DNA of 64,000 nt from Euwallacea fornicatus (Eukaryota > Arthropoda > Insecta > Coleoptera > Curculionidae), in assembly GCF_040115645.1 (NCBI RefSeq), contig NC_089555.1:4216001-4280000 (forward strand). Reading direction: 5' to 3'. Below are positions 32,445 through 42,551 of this stretch, in pieces. The stretch's first letter is position 1, and the number at the start of each line of letters is the position of its first letter. The notes beneath the pieces are model-generated. The model made no database searches and was not told the origin of the DNA. It worked only from the letters and a program-made list of their open reading frames with translations. Position numbers and translations under genes: made by a program.

Positions 32445-32925
32445 CAGGCAAATCGCTCAGACAGATCTGAAGGTTTAAACCTTTTTAGCCTTCTGGTGGC
32501 AGCAGCAGTGTGGAGATCCGTAGCCAATCGATTGGGCTGAGCGTCCAGGCGATCTTGATACATGAGGAAGTAGCGGCTGATTTCATTGCGAACCCTTGGA
32601 ACTTTTAGGTCCTTATGTATTGTCTCGTTGTCGATGAACTATCGGTTTTTGGATATTGTTCGCAGAGCTTTTGACTGGAAGCGTTGCAGAATTTCAATAT
32701 TTGAAAGGCTGGCGGTGCCCCAAAGATGGATACCAAACATCCAAATAGGCTTAATAACTACCTTATAAACAAGGACCTTGTTTGAAAGGCTTAGTTGAGA
32801 TTTGCGGCCCAAAAGCCAATACATCTTTCTGAATCTTAGGTTAAGTTCCGCTCGTTTCATTTGGATATATTTTTTCCATGTAAGGCGTCGATCCAGGTAT
32901 TTACTTAAGAGAGAAAGGGTTTAAC
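32445..32925 (-). pseudogene. Jockey-clade ORF2 C-terminus (Jockey-B fragment)
   Basis: Reads LNLRFRKMYWLLGRKSQLSL, KVLVYKVVIKPIWMFGIHLW, SNIEILQRFQSKALRTI and then, after a stop, IHKDLKVPRVRNEISRYFL. It aligns position for position with the C-terminal part of Jockey-A (KYCKMYWLLGRHSALSVYNK, KPVWTYGSQLWG). RT catalytic motifs are absent, so this is a short 3' piece. The end near 32445 also matches the Jockey-A C-terminus in character (LKRFKPSDL). Confidence 0.75.
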
Positions 32926-33539
32926 TGTGTAATGTTTACTATTGTCTAGAACTTCCAATTAGAAAAATAGTACTCTTTACTGCAACGTAATATAGGAAAT
33001 TATAGATTCTAGAACCCTTATGCATAATAAGCATGTTTTTTTTATATAAATTAATTAAAACGAAGAAAGATTCCGATTCCGATTTTAAATTTATTCCAGT
33101 GTTGATGTTGCTTAAAATAAGTGTAAATTGTAATAATAAATTTATATTTGTTTTTTTTTCTAAATAAGTTTGTTCGAACCTCAAATTTAACTCGCGTTAG
33201 TTACTAATTTTTTGCCCTCTTCCGGAAATGGCTACCCAATCTTGGGAGCAGGGTATCTAGGGGCAGCCACAAGGAAATGCGGATAGAATTTTGGCTTTCA
33301 ATTGACAAACGCCCTTTTTTGTGCTACGAGAAGGTGAAAATCGGCCCAAAGACACAAGACTGGGAATTTTGTTGGCCCGTTGGCTCAGTCGCTCGAGCTA
33401 CTACTCCTTCCTCGAAATAATTTTTTCTCTTCGCCTCCTCAGTTTCTTTCTTGCCATTATTCTCATAACCATTTATTCCAGTGCCTGTCACTTCTCACAA
33501 CCCTCAATCAGCTCTCACTGTATCATACTGCTATCCAAA
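32926..33539. other. Spacer; possible R1-D 3' end
   Basis: The first half is AT-rich with no feature. The second half (about 33200-33540) has R1-like composition and adjoins R1-D, so it may be its C-terminal end or 3' UTR, but I see no poly(A) junction to fix the limit. Confidence 0.3.
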
Positions 33540-34760
33540 TTCAGCCCTTTTATTCTCACTTTATCTCGTTCCTTCTCTCATTCTGAATACTCACCGAGAA
33601 TGTACGCAGGGGAATTCTCTGTTCCGTCTCCGCAGAATCAGTAGTGGTCATGCTCTTCCGCACCTATCCTCGGCAGGTATTTACTGAACACTCCTTGCCC
33701 GGTGGACACCTGCTTTGGCATGTAGCTGGATTTCGTCCAGCCTACTTCATACCACCGCCTCAGGTTTGGGATGAGAACTTTGGCCCATCCCTCGTATTCC
33801 TCCAATATTCTTTCCTATTCGCTTAATATTCTTTCTCTCCCTTCTTTCTTGCCTTTTTCCCACACATACCTTCTTTCCTTCACGCACAATCTGATGGGCG
33901 ATATCTTTTCCAACACCAGCACCGCCTCCTCGAGCACCGTTCTGTAGGCTTCTGTCACCCCGATTGCGAGCAATCGATTCGTTTACTCCAAGATAATTTT
34001 GTACCTTTTGTGGTTGAGTTGTTCCAGATACCGGTGCCGAGTAGAGCATTACGGAAAACACCTTCAGCATTAGGACCCTCCTCCTCTTATAACTCAGTTC
34101 ATTCTCCTTCAGCAGGATTCCCTCCAAATTTCGGATGATTTCGCTCAGCTTGTCTGCGGTTCAACGTACATGCTCCCCGAATTTGGTGTCTATTGCAAAC
34201 CTTACTTCGAAGTATTTCATTCACTTCACCGTGTTATACTTGATTCTATTCATATCCACACTCATGCTTCATAGTTTTTTTATTCTCACCAACAGCGCAT
34301 TTCTATTTTATCCGACATCATACTAGAGCCCAGTCCCCGGAACGTGTTGAGGACCAACTTCATGACCTCCTTCGCTTTAATCTCAAGTGTTTCCCTAATC
34401 CTCGTCGTAACTACCAATACCAGGTGATCAGCGTACGCCACGGAAATAACGCCCGTTGGATACTTGATCGTTAGCAGTTCGTCGTAGAACAAGTTGCACA
34501 ATATAGGGCCGAAAATCGAGCCCTAAAGTACCTCGCACGACATGATAGGGTCCTCGCCGCCAAGCAACACGATGTCTCTGTCGCTCAGATAGGACTGAAC
34601 GACGTTTTTCAAATATCTGTTCATTTTTGCTTCTCTACCCTGCTTGTTTATCCTCGACCTTTCTTCTATCAGGAGATCGACAGGTGGCATTCCTGCCATC
34701 GCTAAAACGGCTGTTAACGAAACAGTCCTGTACGTCTGGAGTATACTAATAGAAAATCTT
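33540..34760 (-). pseudogene. R1-clade LINE ORF2 fragment (R1-D): RT and C-terminus
   Basis: From 34760 the minus strand gives NRYLKNVVQSYLSDRDIVLL, then a stop and GSIFGPILCNLFYDELL (motif usually GSVLGP..WN), and VISVAYADHLVLVV, in which the catalytic YADD is YADH. The next motif ETLEIKAKEVMKLV follows. After frame changes come LSYKRRRVLMLKVFSVMLYS (thumb) and, near 33640, TGQGVFSKYLPRIGAEEHDH with FCGDGTENSPAYI, the C-terminal zinc-finger region with its first Cys replaced by a stop. The YADD change and many breaks make it inactive. Confidence 0.75.
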
Positions 34761-34769
34761 CGGTTTAAA

Positions 34770-35060
34770 CTAATCCAATTTACAGAGTTGCATTTTTTTT
34801 GTCTTATGTGCCCCCCAAATTAGTGCAGTATATAAAATTACCGACAAGGCAGCCGAGGCTAAGGTTTTCCGTTTCTTTACGGAACAGCCCCCGTTATTAG
34901 GAATTAAACGCGTTAATGTATTAATTAATTGATTAGTTATTTCTGTAATTTTTTGTACATGAGTCCAAAAATTTAGATTTCTGCTAAAGAACACACCTAA
35001 TAGTTTGACGTGTTCTACATCACTAATTTCATGGCCTTTAATTTTAATACTTAGGCTTTG
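34770..35060 (-). pseudogene. R1-like LINE RT thumb (R1-E, downstream part)
   Basis: Reads SIKIKGHEISDVEHVKLLGV, FFSRNLNFWTHVQKITEIT, LTRLIPNNGGCSVKKRKTLA and SAALSVILYTALIWGAHK. This is the R1 RT region after YADD ('LGV.F...L.F..H', then 'LP..GG....+R.LL..V..S.LLY.A..W'). It ends at the R1-D fragment. The matching upstream half, with YTDD, is at 37550-38005 on the same strand beyond piggyBac-2. Confidence 0.72.
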
Positions 35061-35210
35061 TTGCCAAAAATAAAGAAATAATAATTGACACAGTATTAAT
35101 TATTTTATTAATAAAGGTATGATTATTATAATAGGAAATTGTTCCCGTTAAGTTGTGCTCATTCGGATGATTGTTGGAGCCGGACTGACTTGTGATGCCG
35201 TTTTGCTTAA

Positions 35211-37508
35211 CCCTCTGGCGGGCGCGCCTTTTGGACTCTCAAGAACGGGCGTGCCGCGGCAATCACACCGCACTTTAAATTACGGTACTAAAATGATTGT
35301 GGCATCTTTTTGAAAGATTATTATGAAACAACATACAATTATTTAAGGTTTTATTAATACAATTATGTAATACAAAACATTGAAACGAATAACAAAATAA
35401 AAATATTAATTAATCAACAACTTCCATTAAGTCTATGCAATTTACACATGTCATAATGACACTGCTATGCCTCTTGCACACATTTTTTCCACATTTTTGG
35501 CAAAGCGACTTTGTACGAATATTTTTATGCTTTCCACACATGTAGCAAATACCAGAGCGTACAACTTCAGTCGGTAAAACAGTTTTGTATTTTTCTAAAA
35601 AGTACTGTATGTCTTTCGGTAGGCTTGGAATCATGGCTCTTTCCTTTAGAAAATCCTCCATGAAATTGAATGCCAAATTTTTTAAAAATGTTCTTCTTCG
35701 GTCTCGATTCTTTTTATTACAAAATTTAAAAACAGTCATCGAATTAATTCCAGCTATATCGAGATGTCTGTAAAATAAGGCAAGAGGCCATCTTCTGGTG
35801 ATTCTAGATGTAGTATAAGCTGAACACAGTTGATCCACCGTGTCAACGTCTCCTTTTGTTGCATTATAATCTAAATTTACCAACGACTTTTCTCCGATTA
35901 ATTCCATGGTATGGTGCATTGTAGACAGAAATATTACTGCTTTGTTTCTTTTCGGAATTGTTGAGGCCAACATATAGTCATATTGAAATCCAAATATTGT
36001 GGATCTCACCTCACGATGTTTGCCAAATAGAAACTCGGGAGGGATTTCTTTCTTGTTCTTTTTCATTGTCCCAAGTAAGGTGAGATTTTTCTTCAAAAGA
36101 TATTCCACTAGCAGATAACTCGTGTAATAGTTGTCAGTAGTGATGTTTCTACAGGAATTTTCAATTGGAACTACTAATCGTTTGACTATATCATCAGGTT
36201 TGTTGAATTTAATATGTGGTCCTGGATGTTGTTTTCCGCAGTAAATTTCAAAATTATAAGTATAAAATGTTTTTGCGTCACATAAAGCGTAAATTTTGAA
36301 TCCATACTTCGCTGGTTTGTTCGGGATATATTGAACGAAACCGCATCTGCCTCTAAATGGGTGCAGCATCTCGTCAATTGTAACAAACTCACTGACATTG
36401 AAATTAGCAATGCAATTCTTGACAAACTTTTCATGAAAGTTGCGTATTGGCGCAAGTTTATCATTTTTTTTTTCGCTCGTCACGAGTCAAAATGTTGTTC
36501 ATTCGGAGAGCACGAAGCAAAAAGAGAAACCGCTTGTAGCTAAACAAGGCACGTAAAAGAATTATCCCTGTCCCATCAGTGTTCCATAGTTCACAGCAAT
36601 TTGTATGGTGTCCTTTTTTGATTCCTATTAGAAATAATGCACCTAACAGCGCTCTTAATTCTGTTTTACTAATATCTCTGCAATCTCTGTCCCTGCTATA
36701 ACGAACGTCATTTCTCTTTTTCTGAATATATATGTTTGTATTTACTACTAATTCATCTATCATCTCATCGGTGAAAAACAAGTTGAATGCATCAATTTCC
36801 CGTTTGATGTGACCGATAAAGCGTTTTGGGCCCGGAGCTGTTCTAATAATGTTTTTGGCACTTACTTTACCAGTTGACAATGGCTGATTCATCCACAATG
36901 TCTCTTCATCTTTCCCTATATAAAAGTGATATTCTTCGCTACTTGGAACATTTTTGTGAAATGAAGGAACCCCAGTTATATCGACAAGAGACTGCTCGGA
37001 ATTGCTATCATGAATATCCTCTGAAATAATTTCATCCTCTGTTTCAGATTCACTGTGTTCAGTTACTGATTCATCTGGTAACTCTTCTACAACTTCTTGC
37101 ATGGCAATTTCTAGCTCTTCAGGTGACAAAGCTTTGTGACTCCTAAATCTCATATTTTATATAAATATTATAAACATATCATGGCAAAACAGGTGGAACT
37201 CAACATATGTATTTATCAAATAAATTAATAAAAATCTGTACTATAAAATTAAATTCCGATTATAAGAAATTAAAACTTACATTATCGGGCGCAGTGCGGT
37301 ATTTGCACAGCAACTTGATACACGTATACTTAATGCTTTCTAACTTCTAATACGGGACATCCCAAAAAACGTGCAGAACGAAATTAGTTGCTAAAATGCA
37401 TGCCGGTGGAATACCTGGACGCTCGGGGATCTACCGACAATATTAACGATGTAATAAGTTTCGAATATCGATTTGCGGCACATTGCCGCGGGCGCGCCCG
37501 CCGGAGGG
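35211..37508 (-). mobile_element. piggyBac element, copy piggyBac-2 (2298 bp), nearly intact
   Basis: Flanked by TTAA at 35207-35210 and 37509-37512, the piggyBac target. Tips are CCCTCTGGCGGGCGCGCC (left) and CCCTCCGGCGGGCGCGCC (right, complement), one mismatch in 18. A second shared motif, CCGCGGCAAT, lies about 25-50 bp inside each end. The very GC-rich ends stand out in AT-rich surroundings. It sits inside the R1-E LINE. Confidence 0.92.
35410..37153 (-). pseudogene. piggyBac-2 transposase, single homopolymer frameshift
   Basis: Start ATG 37151-37153 (MRFRSHKALSPEELEIAM). The N-terminus is acidic (ESETEDEIISEDIHDSNSEQ), then RTAPGPKRFIGHIKREIDAF begins the DDE_Tnp_1_7-type core. The three catalytic Asp lie in EFVTIDEMLHPF, RNITTDNYYTSYL and KGDVDTVDQLCSAY. 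The C-terminus is a Cys/His-rich zinc domain with CYMCGKHKN, CQKCGKNVCKRHSSV and CVNC. The frame is open for about 581 codons apart from one shift in an A-run near 36470 (10 T on plus), where ERKKK* and EKKNDKLAP overlap. With that run one base different the gene would be full length, so a sequencing error is a real alternative. Confidence 0.9.
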
Positions 37509-38005
37509 TTAATAATCATTCCACTGAAAATAATCAAACAACAACCGCTTTAGATCTGCCGAAATAAATGATCGAACTGAGGTGTTTTAACGTAGTAATC
37601 AAAAGGACTTATTTTAAGTATAATGACTTGAAATCTAATTGTCATTAGAGTTGTTTTATTCAACAGGCTTCTCATCTTTCTTCTTCCAGTTATTCGGACC
37701 ATCTCTGTTTTAGATTTGGCAACAATAAGCCCCAACTCCTCTAATTTAAGGATTATTTTATATATTACCAATGTCAATTTATTTTCCAGGATCTTTTTGG
37801 TTTTTCCCCTGACAACAACCGTCAGATCGTCAGTGTAAATAACTATCTGAACACCTTTGGGAATTCCTATCTACAAGACTTCGTTATACTATATGTTCCA
37901 TAGAATCTGACCCAGCATGGACCGTTGCTGAAATTTCAAAATTCAACTGTCAAGAACCAACTGCACTCTTCTTCTAAAAATAGTCTTAACATATGTTTAC
38001 GAAAT
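37509..38005 (-). pseudogene. R1-like LINE RT palm (R1-E, upstream part)
   Basis: Reads TYVKTIFRRRVQLVLDS, then MLGQILWNI (from GSVLGPxLWN), GIPKGVQIVIYTDDLTVVVR with the catalytic pair as YTDD, and KLEELGLIVAKSKTEMVRI TGRRK typical of the R1 strand after YADD. Several stops are present. The thumb of the same type is at 34770-35060. About 300 bp of unmatched sequence around piggyBac-2 separates the halves, so a further small insertion or deletion is involved. Confidence 0.68.
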
Positions 38006-38880
38006 CAAGCAGTCATAAAAGCTCAAAGCTTGATTGATCGGATGTAACAACAACGTAACATTCTGTAGAAACACACAGCAAAAATTTTACCATCGTTTGT
38101 TCTCAGCATGTTTTTATCGGGATGGGGCATTATCCATCAATTGGATGACTTTTTCTTGTAAATTTTTGTATTTGAGATGAAACTTGACTACAGGAATAAA
38201 TTCTTCAAAAAACTAGTGTTTAAACATTTTTTAGTTCAATCATGCTTGACTTGTTTTTGGTAAGTCACCGGTATTGTTTCTGCTTCTATTCCTCTAAACA
38301 ATCATGGATTTTTCAATTTTCCAATACATAACCGTTTCAGTTTAGGTGTCCCACTGGCACTCAAACACGGCATCAACATCACTCTTCCCATATTTACCTT
38401 GTGACCAGGAGCGAAAAGTTCTATTTCCATAGCAAGCGTTTTAGACCATAACGACTTCTAAAACAACCTAGTTTAATCCGCATTATAGACTTGGTGAGAT
38501 ATTTTATTTTGATCAATGAAACGTTAAAATTCAGCAAAATACAAATTAGCTGTGTTTTTATCCGAATATAGTTTTTCACTTTGAACTTCCAATTGCCGTA
38601 TTCCATAACGTGTTTTGAATCGTTGGAGTCAACTCTGTGAAACCTGAAATAGTTTTTCAATATGCATTTTCTTGCGGAACCATTTCGCCTTTTCAGTATA
38701 TAATGGTCCAGACATAGCGTGACCACACATTGTTGCCCAAATCGCTTATAAATTGCTTTAGCTAAATCATCAAAAGTTGAGGCTTTCACTGTCTTTCGTG
38801 TTTTTAATCTTGTTGTTGATTGAGATTAAGACGAGAGGTTCAAAAGCTGGTCTTTGTGTTTTATTATATAACGAAGTTTT
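38006..38880 (-). pseudogene. Pogo/jerky-type DNA transposon remnant
   Basis: Reads KTRKTVKASTFDDLAKAIYK, then in shifted frames AMSGPLYTEKAKWFRKKM (CENP-B-type DNA-binding domain, usual SGP...EKA), HQVYNAD followed by a stop where DETGL is expected (first Asp), APGHKVNMGRVMLMPCLSAS, VIQLMDNAPS (second Asp) and NVTLLLHPINQAL, where the third Asp is now Asn. No terminal repeats are evident. Stops and frameshifts are frequent, so it is old. It differs from the Tigger copy at 42706. Confidence 0.65.
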
Positions 38881-39243
38881 TGTACACCGATATTGTATGA
38901 ATTTGCTAACTTAGAAACACTTTCGAATTTTTAGTATTTTTTATTATTTATACTTCATCTCCTAAACTTAAAACTACCCGCGTGCGTTTTGCATCCATTT
39001 CCAACAAAGATAAATGCATGATAACAGCATTGAAATATAAAGAAAATACGGGAACTCTAGTTGCTTCAAACGGTAATTCATACATTGATTACAATTTTTT
39101 AAACAGGACAAATATCCAAGACAACCGACAGAGACAGGCCAACTCTCGACCAATGTACGTCCCGGTGTTCTGGGGTCTCAATTTCTTAGGGTCAGTAAAT
39201 GGACCTAAAGAATTTCAGTTTTTAAATATCAGCATTTTCATAT
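38881..39243 (+). other. Unrecognised stretch with a 90-codon open frame
   Basis: A plus-strand frame from 38982 reads MRFASISNKDKCMITALKYK and PMYVPVFWGLNFLGS and stays open into the TIR-like sequence after 39243. I do not recognise a domain. Flanking transposon debris makes an exon of a retroelement as likely as anything else. Confidence 0.25.
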
Positions 39244-39387
39244 ACAGGGTGTTTGGCCACTTAATACATTCCTACGCGGTGGTGATAGAGCATGAGATAA
39301 GGAGTAAATTTAACCCAATTTACCTTAGTACCAAAGTCGATAATAACAAAAATACAGGATGTCAAAGTTGAAAAAATAAATAATATA
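39244..39387. repeat. Relic terminal repeat related to DD41D-1
   Basis: Starts TACAGGGTGTTTGG and contains TTTAACCCAATTTACCTTAG and TACAGGATGTCAAAGTTG, which match the order of motifs in the DD41D-1 arm (11557-11680). Only one arm is present. It abuts the foldback element at 39388. Confidence 0.55.
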
Positions 39388-41250
39388 CAGGGTGTCCGGT
39401 TTTCGTTGGGCAGCGGCTGTATCTCGGTAAGTAAAGCAAGTAGCAACTTCGGACAAAAAATTTTATTACTAATGTGACTATGAGAAATCTCTGGAAAATA
39501 TTTTCAGCTTCGTGAAATCGCCGTAAGGGGGCGTAGTAGGGACGGTAGTTCCTTAAAATCGACAAATCTGTACTAAGTCACTAGTTAAGTAGCACAGTTT
39601 AATTTACTATCAATAAGATTACATCATTCTGAAACTTTTTTATTCGACACATAATTTCATAACTCACATAATAAAAGTGGCGGAAGCCGATGAATCATTT
39701 TAAGTTCAAACTATCATATCTCTGTTTCTAATTATCCGATTTCAGTGATTCTGTACTTCATTGTGAGGGAATTATAAGCCGATTTAATATCCACATTGAC
39801 CAAAAATCCATAGTTCAGAACAAAATCGCTAGAGGGCATTCTTTCAGGTAATAGCGGTTTTCTTCATTTTTCTTTAATAAATCAAATGGAACTATACCAT
39901 TTTCATAAGTCCATCTTGTAAAGCTTTAAATAATAAGACCAATAATGGCTATTATGGAGATTTAATTGTCCATTACTTTTAAATGTTGCTTCGTCGGACC
40001 AAAGTACTCTTGATAGGAAATCAGTTTCATCACATATCATATTCTCTAACCAATGGCAAAAGTTTAGCCGATCGTCAAAATCCTTGTCACTCAAGAGTTG
40101 ATGCAAAACAATGTGATACGGATGCAATTTATGCTCTTTTAGCACTTCATGGATTATTGTTTTTGGAACACTTAACTCTCGTGCTACCCCTCTGGTACTC
40201 CGTTTAGGATCATAATTAATATAGGATAAAATATTAACGATATTCTGCTGATTTCGGGTTCTGCGTTTTTGCGTAATAGGTCGAGTAGGATGAACATTTC
40301 CAGTGAATTTAAGACGGTTAGCCAATCGTTTAAAAACTTTTCTCGAATGATGTTTTCTCAGTGGATACTTAACACTGTATTCTCTTGCTGCAATTGCCAC
40401 ATTTTCGTAACACTGAAAATACACAGCCAGCATATCGTAGGCTTCTTCATTCGAAAACGCCATTACAAAATACTTAGAAATATTACGAATATTATCAGTA
40501 ATCAATAACTCAACAATAATATTAACTATAGTAAAGTAATTAATATGACATTTATTTGTCAAAATAACAAAAACATTTGGTTTCACTCCAAAGCCTACTT
40601 ACCGTTTATTGGAAAACTCTTTCTAAGGTAAAATTTTCAGTTATTTATCAATAAGTCAAAAACGAAAAAGAATATTGAAATGCACCTTTCGGGAAAAATG
40701 TAGGTTTTTTAAAGCTTTACAAGATGGACTTATGAAAATGGTATAGTTCCATTTGATTTATTAAAGAAAAATGAAGAAAACCGCTATTACCTGAAAGAAT
40801 GCCCTCTAGCGATTTTGTTCTGAACTATGGATTTTTGGTCAATGTGGATATTAAATCGGCTTATAATTCCCTCACAATGAAGTACAGAATCACTGAAATC
40901 GGATAATTAGAAACAGAGATATGATAGTTTGAACTTAAAATGATTCATCGGCTTCCGCCACTTTTATTATGTGAGTTATGAAATTATGTGTCGAATAAAA
41001 AAGTTTCAGAATGATGTAATCTTATTGATAGTAAATTAAACTGTGCTACTTAACTAGTGACTTAGTACAGATTTGTCGATTTTAAGGAACTACCGTCCCT
41101 ACTACGCCCCCTTACGGCGATTTCACGAAGCTGAAAATATTTTCCAGAGATTTCTCATAGTCACATTAGTAATAAAATTTTTTGTCCGAAGTTGCTACTT
41201 GCTTTACTTACCGAGATACAGCCGCTGTCCAACGAAAACCGGACACCCTG
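39388..41250 (-). mobile_element. DD41D-2: internally deleted element with 543-bp near-identical arms
   Basis: Left arm 39388-39930 and right arm 40708-41250 are inverted copies; reading both through I find one mismatch (near 39406/41231). Tips are CAGGGTGTCCGGTTTTCG / complement, with TA at 39386-39387 and 41251-41252. The 777-bp middle encodes only the first half of a transposase. It could fold into a large hairpin. Confidence 0.88.
39903..40463 (-). pseudogene. DD41D-2 transposase, N-terminal half only
   Basis: Start at ATG 40461-40463 (MAFSNEEAYDMLAVYF). HTH segments read YENVAIAAREYSVKYPLRKH, VFKRLANRLKFTGNV and STRGVARELSVPKTIIHEVL. RVLWSDEATFKSNGQLNLHN holds the first catalytic Asp. 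Homology ends at SHYW, and the last codons run into the left arm, so the second and third Asp are deleted. No stop interrupts the part that remains. The product, if made, would be a DNA-binding half-protein. Confidence 0.82.
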
Positions 41251-42405
41251 TATATATATAATCTTTATTTCATACGAAATAGGCTATCGACCATACTGGT
41301 CCTTCTGCCCTTGTTACATAACCAAGTGCCTGAGTTTATATAAAGAGTGGTCAAAACGGTATACATTTGGAAAAAAAAAAAAAATCTATTGTATATCTTC
41401 ACTCAGTTCTTCGTATAACGTATTGGGAGGGGAGAGAAAGTGGGAATGTCGTGTTTGTCGTCTGAGGCAAAGTGGGTTAAGTATTGTCCAGTTGTGTCGG
41501 TTGTTTTTCCATTTTGTCTGTATTTGTGATAGTCTGTCCGTTATTTTTGTCATGTTCGTACGCTCGTATAGTAATTGTGTGGAGGGGTTGTGCAAAGGAT
41601 TATTAGGATGTCTTGTTTTAGTGATGAGTCTCAGAGCGATTTGTTCTGTTGTCTGTATATGTCTTTTGGTTTTTTCGGTAGCGTTTGCTCTCACTATATG
41701 TCCGTAGTCTAAAAGGGGTCTGCAGATCGATTTGTAAATTCTTGTCGCTGTCTTCGTGCTGATTCCCCTGTTTTTGTATGTCAGTGATCGAAAGTGTTTT
41801 GTTCGTCTCGTAATTTCTGTCCTTATGTTTTGTACATGTTTGTTAAATTTCAATTTGTGGTCTATAGTTACGCCCAGGTATTTTACGTCGTTAGTGGGGT
41901 GTATTGTATGTCCGTCTGCTGTAAGTGTCGGGGAGTTTTCCTTAGTTCTGTGATTTGTCAGTAAAAGTTGGTTCTTAGCGGGATTCGGTGTTAGCCTCCA
42001 CTTATAAAACCAGGTCATAGTGTCGTCCATTAGCGTCTGCAATCGGTCTACGGCTTTCTTTGTCGTTTTGTCATGTACTACAAGCGCTGTGTCGTCAGCA
42101 TATTGTAATATGTAAGCCGTTAAGTCTATGTCGTTTTTGTTTAGTAAGTTGTGGTTATAAATGTCGTGGCAATATATGTTGTAAAGTAAAGGGGAGAGGG
42201 GCGAGCCCTGGGGCAGGCCTTGCTGTGGGGAGAATGGGAATGAGAGCGTGTTATCAATTCGAACTTCAAGTAGTCTATCGTCAAGTAAATTTTTTACTAT
42301 GTGAACTAAGTATTTCGGTGTGTTAAGTCGGTGTAGTTTGAATAGAAGTCCTTTATGCCAAACACTATCAAAAGCCTTATTGATGTCCATAAATAGGCAA
42401 GCTGA
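41251..42405 (-). mobile_element. Jockey LINE, 5'-truncated copy Jockey-C with 3' UTR
   Basis: Minus-strand copy starting inside RT and ending with a 3' UTR (41385 down to 41251). The UTR has a T-run just after the stop, CCAAATGTATACCGTTTTGA, ATGAAATAAAG and a (TA)n tail. The same UTR is in plus orientation at about 62370-62503. 5' truncation is usual for LINEs. Confidence 0.85.
41388..42405 (-). pseudogene. Jockey-C ORF2, C-terminal 340 codons
   Basis: Open without a break from the truncation point: SACLFMDINKAFDSVWHKGL, FSPQQGLPQGSPLSPLLYNI, YILQYADDTALVVHDK (catalytic YADD), DVKYLGVTIDHKLKFNKHV, and the full C-terminus RLITKTRHPNNPLHNPSTQL to YEELSEDIQ. Compared with the plus-strand copy ending at 59466, I see only about five amino-acid differences over 260 residues. 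The endonuclease and first RT motifs are missing by 5' truncation. It keeps the C-terminal part that the longer copy has lost. Confidence 0.88.
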
Positions 42406-42551
42406 TTTAATAAATAATATTTTCTTAATATCTTGCGATTCCTTCTGTCGTAACATGTACGGACCAGATGATTTTTTATATAAAAAAATATTGAAGATGA
42501 GAAAGTTTATTGATAATTCCATTTATTATATTTTTTATCAAACTTGATATG

